From assembly GCA_905221605.1 (NCBI GenBank), contig CAJNDS010001112.1, positions 1,256,972-1,320,971 on the forward strand: 64,000 nt of DNA, given 5' to 3'. The DNA is from Symbiodinium natans. Lineage: Eukaryota > Sar > Dinophyceae > Suessiales > Symbiodiniaceae. The translations under genes were made by a program, and so were the position numbers. Positions 1 through 9,100 of this stretch are shown piece after piece; within the stretch, counting starts at the first letter, position 1; each line of letters begins with the position of its first letter. The notes beneath the pieces are model-generated. The model did not search any database and was not told the DNA's origin. It saw only the letters and a program-made list of their open reading frames with translations.

Positions 1-35
1 AGGGCTGCCTGCTGAAGGAGAGGGACGTCGTAGGC

Positions 36-152
36 ATGGCCACCCCTGAGCAGCAGCGCCGCATTGATGCCGAAGCGCGGCTGCTGCAGGCGGTCGTGAA
101 CGATGACGTGGAAGGCCCTGGGGGCCTCGCAAAGAGCCGACTCTGCACGTGA
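36..152 (+). CDS. Possible exon, unknown protein (copy A, exon 1)
   Basis: A GC-rich open frame runs from about 9 to a TGA at 150-152, with an ATG at 36. The peptide contains RIDAEARLLQAVVNDD. It resembles the peptide LDRHLLAEAVVKDLL encoded at 15301-15359. A second candidate exon follows about 780 bp downstream here, and a similar one follows the 15.3 kb exon in the same order. I do not recognise the family. The exon may begin upstream of the window and the gene may be incomplete. The call rests on coding-like base composition and the paralogous pair, so it is weak. Confidence 0.3.
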   Translation: MATPEQQRRIDAEARLLQAVVNDDVEGPGGLAKSRLCT

Positions 153-926
153 AAAGGGCACGCGGCGAAGCTGGAAGTCCTGAACCCTTTGACCACAGAA
201 TCTCGCACCCTAAGCCCTAAACCCGAAGCCCTAAACCCTAAAACGATGTTCATGGATCCCTGCTTGAGTGGTTCGTCCAGCTATGCGGGTGCCAAAACAA
301 ACCCTAAAACCTGAAGAGCCTAAACCCCTAGCCCTAGAGGCCTGGCACCTATCCTCCATGGTGACGTGCCGATGAAAGATCTGCTGCGCCTCCGCGTGGC
401 TCGGCAAATGCCTTGAATTCAGATGAAGACCGTCAGTAATCGCAGAGCCGGTGCATGATGCAGAGCGCGCTCCTCCTGACGATGATGATGACGATGATGA
501 CGCTGAGGATGATGATGATGGAGATGATGCGGGTGATGCCTTACGTAGGGGGAATGTGCCTAAGGGGTCTTGGCAAGGTCGGGTGGTCGTGAAGGCTCTG
601 AGGTCATGGGTGCGCTTAGGGCGATGATTCGGTGTCAGGGACTCTGAGGCCTGAAAGGTTCTGGCAGGAGGGGGGTTGCTTTCTTTGTCCCCCGACCTTT
701 TAGGCGGAGCAGCCCCACCTAGGTCAAGCCCACCTACAACGACTGCACGGATGCACCTCGGATGCTCTGCGGTTTTCGCTCCGCGGATTCTTCCTGCTCA
801 GTTCACCAAACTCCGCGGGGAAGGGAGGGTTTGAGGGGTTTGAAGCATGGAGCCAAATTTCGGACAGCTCGGGGCCACTCCTGAACTTAAGAAACGCCTG
901 GACGTCTCACGTAGACGTCCACCCAG
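153..926. other. Non-coding stretch with GAT microsatellite
   Basis: This stretch contains scattered CCCTAAA-like words (200-245, 300-335) and a GATGAT-rich microsatellite at about 479-531. A short open frame at 361-415 (peptide GDVPMKDLLRLRVARQMP) may be part of the same unknown gene as the neighbouring candidate exons. I see nothing else that I can support. Confidence 0.4.
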
Positions 927-986
927 GACACGGGCTTCTACCACTCGATCGCCTCCTTCGGCCTCAGCATCTTGGGCACAACGTAC
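927..986 (+). CDS. Possible exon, unknown protein (copy A, exon 2)
   Basis: The peptide DTGFYHSIASFGLSILGTTY is read directly after an AG at 925-926 and before a GCAAAT, which fits a GC-donor/AG|G exon as seen in the isocitrate lyase gene of this window. It aligns with GAIYHLVASYGLKFQIGDTL from 16079-16147; shared positions include Y-H, A-S, G-L, G and T. The protein family is unknown to me. The pairing of two similar exons in the same order at two places is the main support. Confidence 0.35.
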
Positions 987-1011
987 GCAAATCCCTTAAA
1001 GTGCTGGTGGG

Positions 1012-1015
<4 letters not shown>

Positions 1016-1047
<32 letters not shown>
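1016..1047. repeat. (GT)n microsatellite
   Basis: An uninterrupted run of GT dinucleotides. The 1048-1783 stretch that follows holds no gene I can support; short open frames there lack coding character. Confidence 0.85.
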
Positions 1048-1050
<3 letters not shown>

Positions 1051-1783
1051 ATTTGGGTGGTTGTCAAACTTATGGTCCCTTTTTGGATCCCCGTGGTACT
1101 ATGGCACCTCATATTTAGGGTACCCGAAAAGGGATCATGATTTTGACAACCACCCCATTTGGAGGACCTTTATGCGTTCACCAAACCCTACTGCGGTCCG
1201 TCCCCTTCAAGGCTTCGGTCTTGGCGAGAATGCGGCGCAGCTTGCGAGGAGGACCATGGCACTCAGAGATTTTGACTTATAGTGCCGATTATGGGGACTT
1301 AGGGCCCCCCCACCATGGGTAGCTGTTTCAGAGTAGAGCTCCTTATGCCAAAAGGCTCTATAAGGTTTGTGGGTTTCATGCTCCTGTTGTTGTTAAAGGG
1401 CTTTGGCATGTTGAGAAGCGCTTCCACGTGGGCGAGGAATGACAGCATGGATGTGGCGGTTGCACTGGAGGCCCTTCTGGGGAATGGCACTCGGGTTTGG
1501 CCGGCAGTGCAGACTCCAGAAACACCAAGGGACCCTGAGCAGCCCTAAAGCAAAGCCGGCGGGCGCAACATGACCTAAACGAGCTTTCGGCAGGCAGTTG
1601 CGGATGGCGAGGGCCGCGGGCTCTACGAAAGTCGCCGCTCGGCGCCTGAGGTACCTTATAAGACTCTATGGTGAGATATCGAATGTTGAAGAATAGATTA
1701 TGATACATCTTGAATATGGATAGACGGATCTTGTCTACACATGAGTAAGTAAGCCCTAGTCTCCTGGTTCTTAGTAGGGAATG

Positions 1784-1892
1784 AAACCCTAAACCCTAAA
1801 CCCTAAACCCTAAACCCTAAACCCTAAACCCTAAACCCTAAACCCTAAACCCTAAACCCTAAACCCTAAACCCTAAACCCTAAACCCTAAAC
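1784..1892 (+). repeat. Telomere-like (CCCTAAA)n array
   Basis: About fifteen near-perfect CCCTAAA heptamers. The array ends exactly where the spliced-leader relic begins. Confidence 0.95.
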
Positions 1893-1913
1893 CCGTAGCC
1901 ATTTTGGCTCAAG
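1893..1913 (+). other. Dinoflagellate spliced-leader (DinoSL) relic
   Basis: The 21 bases match the known dinoflagellate spliced leader from its first conserved CC to the terminal AAG (core GTAGCCATTTTGGCTCAAG). In dinoflagellates this leader is added to mRNA 5' ends by trans-splicing. Here it is followed by ATAGATCC rather than a GT donor plus Sm site, so it is not a spliced-leader RNA gene. The simplest reading is the 5' end of a trans-spliced mRNA copied back into the genome. Confidence 0.85.
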
Positions 1914-1917
1914 ATAG

Positions 1918-2886
1918 ATCCCTCGAAGAGGGCTGAGTGCCTCAGACCACTCAGCTTCGACAGCAAAGCACGCCACATACACGGCCGCAATTGCTGCGGC
2001 AGTCGCTGGAGGACTCGCCATTGTCAACGCGGATCCGGGTGCAGACGACAACTTGGCTGCCGCTGCAACAGCAGCCGGCACCTACGACCTCACGATGTTC
2101 AACCCATTGCCTGCCGTGGCATATGTGGCAGACTTCCCCATCGCCACCCTGCCCGCTGACGGGACCCGCGTTCAACTGCAGGACAGCGCAGGCAACTCTG
2201 CCTGGGCCACACTGGCCCCCGTGGTGCCAGGGCCCTGCGTCACAACAGCCGGCAGCCCCAACTGCTGGCAGGCTGTTCGGGTTTACAACCCGAATGGCGA
2301 CGTTCGCCTCTACCTGTCAGCGCCGGGCGTGACGGCGCCAGGAGTGGGCGCGTGGGTAGCCGCGGCCCAGACACTGGTCGTGCCAGATGCGACAGTGCCG
2401 GTGGGCGCACAACTGGGCTCGACCGCCGTGACGTCTGTGACGGAGCTGGAGGTGCTGGAGTCAGAAATGGAGCAGCGGGACGCAGGCTGGGCTGAGCCAA
2501 ATGGTGTCGGCTTGCAGAGCCACCAGTATCCGGTGGTGCCCGTGTCGTCGGCAAGGGGCTGGGTTTACCTCGAGAACCACGCCTCGGTCCCCGGCAATGC
2601 GAGGCGACTAGTTGACCAGGCCGTCTTCTCGCGCCGGCCTCCTTCTTCAACGATGACAAACATGGTCCTGTCTGCGGCCACCGGGGTGGTCGACGTGACG
2701 TACACGAGCAGGCAGGCACACTGGATGTCCCTGTCCAGGGGCCGCGCCAACCAGACAGTCCTGGCAGGGCCCATGTGGGTCGACTCCGGAGCCCGCCCTC
2801 CGGCAGTCAACTCCTGTGTTGTTAACGGCAGCATGACCCCCTGCCCTGGCATGGAGAGGCACAGACATGCAGGCCCGCATCAATGA
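1918..2886 (+). CDS. Intronless ORF behind a spliced-leader relic; unknown Ala/Val-rich protein
   Basis: The frame is open from 1918 (after a TAG at 1915-1917 just behind the leader) to a TGA at 2884-2886, about 322 codons. It has strongly G/C-biased third positions up to roughly 2850. The N-terminal part has an Ala/Gly/Val-rich hydrophobic stretch (TAAIAAAVAGGLAIV) that could be a signal anchor. The rest is Val/Thr/Pro-rich with Cys pairs (GPCVTTAGSPNCW and NSCVVNGSMTPCPG), suggesting an extracellular or cell-surface protein. No in-frame ATG occurs before 2095 (TMFNPLPAV), so the original start may be lost or the 5' end truncated. No family recognised. The adjacent spliced leader and the absence of introns fit a retroposed mRNA copy. 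Confidence 0.5.
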   Translation: MPRRGLSASDHSASTAKHATYTAAIAAAVAGGLAIVNADPGADDNLAAAATAAGTYDLTMFNPLPAVAYVADFPIATLPADGTRVQLQDSAGNSAWATLAPVVPGPCVTTAGSPNCWQAVRVYNPNGDVRLYLSAPGVTAPGVGAWVAAAQTLVVPDATVPVGAQLGSTAVTSVTELEVLESEMEQRDAGWAEPNGVGLQSHQYPVVPVSSARGWVYLENHASVPGNARRLVDQAVFSRRPPSSTMTNMVLSAATGVVDVTYTSRQAHWMSLSRGRANQTVLAGPMWVDSGARPPAVNSCVVNGSMTPCPGMERHRHAGPHQ

Positions 2887-4741
2887 ATGCCCCCCCCCCA
2901 CCTCCCAGAATGAGGTCCGGTTTGGTTCTTGGTTGTTGAGGTTTGCTGTTGGGTGTTTCTTGGGTTGTGGTGTTGCTTCGGGAAGGTGTGGGGACCATTA
3001 TGACGGTATGATTTCCTCAACTGAATGCCGAAGGCGAGTTTTTAAGGGCGTTTCCATCAGGCCCGGGTTCTTTTCCACTTCTCCGAGACCGACCTACCGA
3101 CCCCGCATTGCTGTGGCTAGATGGGTGCCAAAAAAAAACCCTAAACCCTAAACCCTAAAACCCTAAGAACCAGGCAGTAGAAGTGAATTTTCGAAGCTTG
3201 CCAGGCCTAGCCGCCTCGCCTGGATCCGAGTGTGAGAGTCGGCACCCCTCAACTCTCAACCCGAAGTCCCCCGCAATTCCATCTATATATCTATTTATCT
3301 ATTTATTTATTTATGAATATATATATATATATAGTATGATTCATTGTATGTATGTATGTATGTATGTATGTATGTATGTACGTACGCATGTATGTATGTA
3401 TGTATGTATACATATATATATATATGTAGAGAGAGAATCAGAAAATATTGGAACAGTAATTCACATACTCATGTTAACCCCCGAAGCCCTTAACTGCCCG
3501 AGATGCCCAGGCCTCGCTGCAGAAGCGGAGCTCCTGGCAGCCCCTCAGCTGGCAGCGAGAATCCCCTGCCCCCTAATATTTAGCCTTCCCCGCACTACCT
3601 CCGAATATTTGAAAACCTCCCATTAGAAGTACAATAGAGTATATGAAGGGGGTATTTAGTATCAGGGGGTAGGGGCGGGGGGGGAGGGGGTTATATCGGG
3701 GGGAGGGATGAGGGGAGAGGCTTGGATCCCAAGGGCTTGCTTGAAGCTTCACTTCAGCGGCAGGTGGAGGTGGGGCTACCATGTCCCACGGCTAACTGTT
3801 GGATCAGCCGTTGTTGGCCTGGGTGTCCTGCATAAACTGCAACCCGCCTGAAAGTTAGTGGCTGCTGTTCATGCACCTTCAGGTAGGTGGAGGGCGGAGT
3901 TGAGGGGCCAGGGGCTTCCCAAGTCCGTGGGTTTCGGGCACGAGGCCGCAAGCACCAAAAGCCCCACGCCCTCGCAACAGCGCCCTCTCATCCTCCTGGC
4001 CTCGCCCGAGAGCATGATTCGTCAGTTACGATGCTTTCTGACCACTTGGGTAGCTAGTGCCGCTTCCTCTCCGTGGTCAAAGTCTGCATCTTGTTGCCGC
4101 CCCCAAGCCGACCAGGCTATTCGGAGTGACAGCGGCGAGCAGGCTCTCAGCGGTAAAACCAAAACCCTAAAGTCGAAACTCCAGACCCCAGAGCTGTAGG
4201 GAGGCTCTTCGGGTATTGGGTGTGGGCTTGTGGGTGTAGGGTTTTGAAATCGACAGGGGATTTCGCTTCAGGGCGGGGCCCCTTCTTCTGGCGGGTCGGA
4301 GGCAGAGGCCTCGCATTTCCCAGCGCGCTCTGTCTTGACGACTCCTCTCCAGGTGCGGCAGATCATGAAGAAGAGCCACCCGGCGTCAGGGGCAGCACGC
4401 ACTGCTAGCCTTGCTGGGTGTCCATGAGCCCCAAACGAACATAAACCCTAAAGCCCGAAAAAGACGTTCGCCCCCCTCGGCAGCCCCTGATTACCCAAGT
4501 CGACCCGGGAAGGCCAAACCAAAGAAGAGCCGAACCTCAGACTTCTATACCATGGTGACCTCGGATGTAGTTTGTCCTTTCCAACTGAGTGGACATATTG
4601 CAACCCTGCAGTGTCGTGCAAGCCAAGCAAGAGTGCATGGCACTAGCAGCACGCAAGAGTCAACTAGGCCCGTCGCCGCGGTGCTGCAGCAGTTCCGGGT
4701 GAGAGTGCCACTCAGACCCTGAGCCCTAAACATAAACCCTG
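2887..4741. other. Gene-free stretch with microsatellites
   Basis: A poly-C run lies near 2889. A short telomere-like patch is at 3132-3166. TATC/TATT/TA-rich and (TATG)n microsatellites lie at about 3282-3428, and a G-rich stretch at 3660-3720. Open frames in 3858-4722 are short and show no recognisable motif. Confidence 0.5.
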
Positions 4742-4834
4742 AACCCTAAACCACCCTGAACTCTAAACCCTAAACCCTAAACCCTAAACCCTAAACCCTA
4801 AACCCTAAACCCTAAACCCTAAACCCTAAACCCT
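4742..4834 (+). repeat. Telomere-like (CCCTAAA)n array, left part of copia target
   Basis: The array is cut at 4834 by the copia LTR and resumes at 15235. The five bases ACCCT at 4830-4834 recur at 15235-15239 as the apparent target-site duplication. Confidence 0.9.
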
Positions 4835-5082
4835 CGCGAGTGAGTGAGCAGCCAGTTTGAGAACACGAGTATCGACTTATCCGTAATCGCTTTGGCCTCA
4901 AGGTCTACAGAGGGGCCCAGGCCACAAGCAGTTGCGTTTTTGTTCAAAGCAAGCATGTATAGTGTACAGTCATAGGACACAGACTCCTATCAGAACTTGT
5001 CTTGTTGTTTGTTGTGTTGTTCCTGCTTGGTGGAAAAGAGAGCCCTGCGTAACCCCGCTGTGGAGCTTCCTGCCCACGCGAG
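4835..5082 (+). repeat. Copia 5' LTR
   Basis: 248 bp, identical to 14987-15234. Both ends carry the hexamer CGCGAG; just inside it the sequence begins TGAGTG and ends GCCCA, the usual TG...CA form. Whether the hexamers belong to the LTR is uncertain. They occur at all four LTR edges, and ACCCT outside them is duplicated, so I include them. Confidence 0.9.
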
Positions 5083-5094
5083 GGTTATGAGCCC
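5082..5094 (+). other. Primer-binding site complementary to initiator tRNA-Met anticodon arm
   Basis: GGGTTATGAGCCC is the reverse complement of GGGCTCATAACCC, the conserved anticodon stem-loop of eukaryotic initiator tRNA-Met (anticodon CAT). It directly follows the 5' LTR. Drosophila copia is known to prime reverse transcription from a half-tRNA of this kind rather than from the tRNA 3' CCA end. There is no TGG normally needed for CCA-end priming. Confidence 0.7.
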
Positions 5095-5134
5095 AACGCT
5101 AAGTAAAAGGGCCCTGTAGAAAGTAGACCTTGCC

Positions 5135-6100
5135 ATGGCAAACTTCCCGAACCCTTTCTGGTCAGATGCAGTACAGCAGGAATTTCGCCGTGCACAACAG
5201 GTCGTGCAGGACGACCCTGGGGAACGAGGTGCAGCCATTAGGGAAGGCGATGAGTCAGAACGTGAACCGCCATATGAGCTTGGACCTCAAGCCCAGGAAA
5301 CTCCTGAGGCCGCAGCAAGCACAGCCAGGGATGATGTGCCTCATGAACTAGCTCCGTGTCATGCAGAAGTACTTCGTATTGACCCTGTTGCGCTGGCGAC
5401 ACAGCCACAGGAACCGGAGGCACAGGTTGCCAGAGAAGCATCACCTGGACATTTTAGCGTTACAGGTTACAGCGAGTTTTCGGCCATGGAACGTGGGGCT
5501 ATCAAAGCGGAAGATGACCGCGAGCTGGTTCCAGTACAGCCAGTGGCTACAGATCCCTTTGGCGATCTGGCGTCAATGCTACGGGTACTGATGCAAGGCC
5601 AGCAGTCTTTGGTGGAGCGAATGGATAAGCTGGAGAGCTCCAAAGCATCGTCATCGTCTGCAGGTGCAAGCCCTAGTGTCCCTGAGCCACGTCCGAAGGC
5701 TGTGTTTCCTCCTCAGTTCGTTGGCACACCAGCTGTGACAGGCAAGCCGGCTAACCTTGGGGAAACTGGGACGGGGTCGGGCGGGAGAGGGGGTCAAATG
5801 GGACCACCAACTGAGGCCCAGGCCCAGGCTCCAAGTGCGGGTGTGGTGGAAGTGGAAGGGTCAAAGTACGCCTGGCGAGTCACGCCCGAAGGATTGAAAC
5901 TTGAGAAACAGGCCCCAACACGACCGGCAAGGGCCGTGTCCGTAGCTGAGGTCTTGAACCCAAGGGCTAGGTCACCCTTCGTACCCGTCACCCCCGATAA
6001 ATCCCCAAAGCGAGGACGAGAGCCTAGGACTCGTAGTGATAGCCCTCAAAGAGCTCGTCAATCTGGAGGAGGCTGCTGCAAGCTTGTCAGGACCTCTTGA
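5135..6100 (+). CDS. Copia gag, N-terminal region (separate frame)
   Basis: 321 codons from an ATG in good context (GCCATGG). The protein is acidic, Pro/Ala/Glu-rich and low in complexity. It contains a possible helical segment (LASMLRVLMQGQQSLVERMD) and ends in a basic Arg/Ser/Pro tail. It has no enzymatic motif and is placed as the gag leader because it starts just after the primer site. The frame is +1 relative to the next ORF, with both frames open over 5958-6100. A one-base shift near 6035 would join it to the leucine-rich start of the next ORF (IALKELVNLEEAA). This could be a programmed +1 shift, as in Ty1, or a simple indel; I cannot decide. Confidence 0.75.
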   Translation: MANFPNPFWSDAVQQEFRRAQQVVQDDPGERGAAIREGDESEREPPYELGPQAQETPEAAASTARDDVPHELAPCHAEVLRIDPVALATQPQEPEAQVAREASPGHFSVTGYSEFSAMERGAIKAEDDRELVPVQPVATDPFGDLASMLRVLMQGQQSLVERMDKLESSKASSSSAGASPSVPEPRPKAVFPPQFVGTPAVTGKPANLGETGTGSGGRGGQMGPPTEAQAQAPSAGVVEVEGSKYAWRVTPEGLKLEKQAPTRPARAVSVAEVLNPRARSPFVPVTPDKSPKRGREPRTRSDSPQRARQSGGGCCKLVRTS

Positions 6101-9100
6101 CATGGGTAACTTTGGGTATGAGAACTATGTTCAGCTGTATCAAGATGCCTTGCGTCCCGGTGAGCCTCCACCCATTCCCGAATTCTTAAGAAAGCAGCCC
6201 GGTCAGGACAGAGGTAGAAGTAGCCCTGCTCGAAAGGTCGTAGGTGTCAGCAGTGGGTTGAAATACCCAATGAGCCCAGGAGGTACTGAAATTAGGCCAC
6301 CCCCACCTCCAGGCCTTAGAGCTCAAGCCGAAATGCAACCTGAAGAACCCATCAAGTACGTGCCTGAGCTTCCTCAACTTGACAAGTATGATCCTACTAA
6401 CTCCAGTATTACTGCAGGTGATTGGCTGGCAACGTTGGGTCCCACCATGTCGTTGTTGAGTCAGGGCGCGCGTGAGTGGTGGGGAGACGTGTTGCGTGAG
6501 GCGAAACAGTTGTACACACGTTGGCTACTCGCATCACCCCTCGACCGAATTAGTATTTACCCCGAAGCCCTTGTTGAACTTCACCAAACCGGTAGATTCA
6601 GTAGGGTAGAGCAGAAAGCAGTGCCCATGTTGCTGAAATGTGTTGGTGCAGATTTGCGTGAGGACATAGTTACGTCTAGATTGTTTTCGACCGCTGCAAT
6701 CGTGTACAAGACCATGTGTAAGTACCAACCTGGGGGAAGTGCAGAGCGTGAACAACTGCTTAACTACATTACACACCCAGGAAGCAGTGCAACTGCACAT
6801 GCCGCAGTCAAGGCTATCAGGAAATGGCGTCGTTGGATTGTCAGATCGACTGAGGTTGGCCTGAATCTCCCAGACCCGTCGTTGCAGGTGAAAGGTCTAG
6901 ACAGTCTTCATCCTCCGAATTTGTCCACCTCTTCGTTGTTTCGCCTTCAAACCTTTAGGACGAACCACTTGCTTGACCAAGTTCCCAACCAGGATGCTGT
7001 CAGTAAGTACGCTGAGCTTTTGTTGGCCGAGTGCGAGGCTGCAGCATTAAGTGAGGACCCCAAGAAACATAAGGTTGCTCGGGTTGAGACGCCGGGTGGT
7101 GGGGAGTCCAAGGGGAAGGGTGCTGAGGCGAAGGGTGGTAGTAAGGGTGGAAAGGGCAATCCTAAGCCAGCATGCAAGCACTGGATGACTGAAGCTGGAT
7201 GTCACTATGCCGATAAATGTCATTTTACGCATGCCCCCATAGGTAAGGGAACTGGCAGGTGTTTTCTATGCAGTGCCACTGGTCACATGAAAGATGCATG
7301 TCCCCACAAAAACCCTGAAGCTGCTAAGGTTGAGGATACCCTGCCCAAAGCCAAGGGTAAGGGGGGAACCAAGGGCGCTAAGAAGGCTGAGGCTGCAAGC
7401 GCCGCGGAGTCCGCCCAATCTGCTAGTGCAGGTTCGGGGGAGGGGCAGCTGGGAGCATCAAGCGCCCAAATGATGCAAGAGGCCACAAACTTGCTGCGGT
7501 CCCTACAGCTTAAAGCGCTCAATGTCGGCGCTGAGTTGGTGCCAGAATTGTTCCAAAACGACCGCGCGAGTTTTGAGCCATCTGACGCAGCCCATCTGGG
7601 CGTGCCGGATGGCCCGGGCCTTAGTTGCAAGTATGGCCTGATCGATTCCGGTGCAAGCGCGTGCCTTAGACCGAAGCTTGAGGGCGAGGACTTGAGGGCT
7701 CTCAGGAGACATGAAGTGAATCTCGCGTCAGGTTCCGCGATGTTATGGGTCAACTCACTAGGCACACTTGTCACTGACCAAGAGGCTGAGCCGATCGTTT
7801 CCCTAGGACAGCTTATCGAGCTTGGATGTCGGCTAGACTGGTCAGGTCGAAGGTGTGTGCTAGCTCACCCGCAACGCGGAAAGATTGAAGTTCTCACTAC
7901 TTCTGGATGCCCCCGAGTGTCAGAAACTGAGGCATACAAGTTGATCGCCGAAATTGAGCAACATCGCATGTGGAGCTTCGCCAATGACCTGTGTGCACGA
8001 ACGCTCGAAATCCGCACAGCGCACAACACCGAAATTGAGCTTTTAGACAAGTTGATTCACGACGTGCGGGTTGATGGGGACGTTGGTTCGGCTTTGCATG
8101 TTGCTGCAGGACGCATGTGGCCCCAAATCCCAAATGATGTGAAGTCCGCAGTCGCAGCGTGGCCAGAGCAGTCACATGAGACCTTAGTCTGGAATCGTAG
8201 GTTTAGGCGAAAACTTAAAAAGGCTGGGAAGGTAGTTCTTAACTTGTTTGCTGGAGAGAGCCGGCGGCAGATTGAGGATGCCGTGACAGCTGCAGGAGGT
8301 GTTTGTGTGTCGGTCGACCTAAAAGAAGACCTGATGAACCCGCTCACGTATAGGTACCGCCTTGAGTTAGTTTGTTCGGGGAAAGTCGATGCGGTGCTCG
8401 GGGGTCCGCCCTGTGGTCCATTCTCGAGGTGTCGGTTTCGGGAGGGAGGTCCACCCCCACTTCGAGCTCGCGATGGCCCCCATGTGCATGGTTTGCCCGG
8501 TTTGACTCCCTCTCAGCAGTCGCAGGTGTATGAATCTGATGTCCTTTTGCATCGCATGTACATGTTGGCATTGTTGGCATCACGAGCAGTTACCTGGATA
8601 GACGGGACAGCTGATGAGTGCATAAAACGCGTGGGAAGCACCTCGGCAGGGGATGCCGGTACCTACACGTTCAGGAGTCGATGTTGGGTGTTGTTTGAAA
8701 ATCCCCAGGACCCTCAGTCGTACCTGAGCCCTGAGGTCATGGAGCATGAGGCCCCAGATGGATACCCTTCAATGTGGGCCACTCCGAGTTACCTAGCAGT
8801 TGAGCGATTGCTGGGGTTAAAGCAAATTCATGGGGATCAAGGACCGCTTGGCCACCCTAAAAGGAAGCCAACTACGTGGGCGTCCACACAGCCGATGAGC
8901 GCCATGAGTGTGAGGGGTCCGGGTTGGCAGGGTGAGGGAGTGGGTGATCCAAACCAATCCACTGTTGGGGAGTCTGCTCGATGGGCGGCATGGGCGCCAG
9001 GTGCATTGCGCATTGTGTGTGCTCAGCTTGAGGCCGTTGTGTCGGGGAGCCCCAAACTCAAACTTTCGAAGATTAGTTTTGAAACACATGTAAAGAATGG

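Noticed and set aside
1784-1892. True chromosome end
   Set aside because: Unique genic sequence lies on both sides and arrays recur throughout the window in both orientations.
5082-5094. tRNA gene fragment
   Set aside because: Only the 13-base complement of the anticodon arm is present and it is in primer-site position; no cloverleaf.
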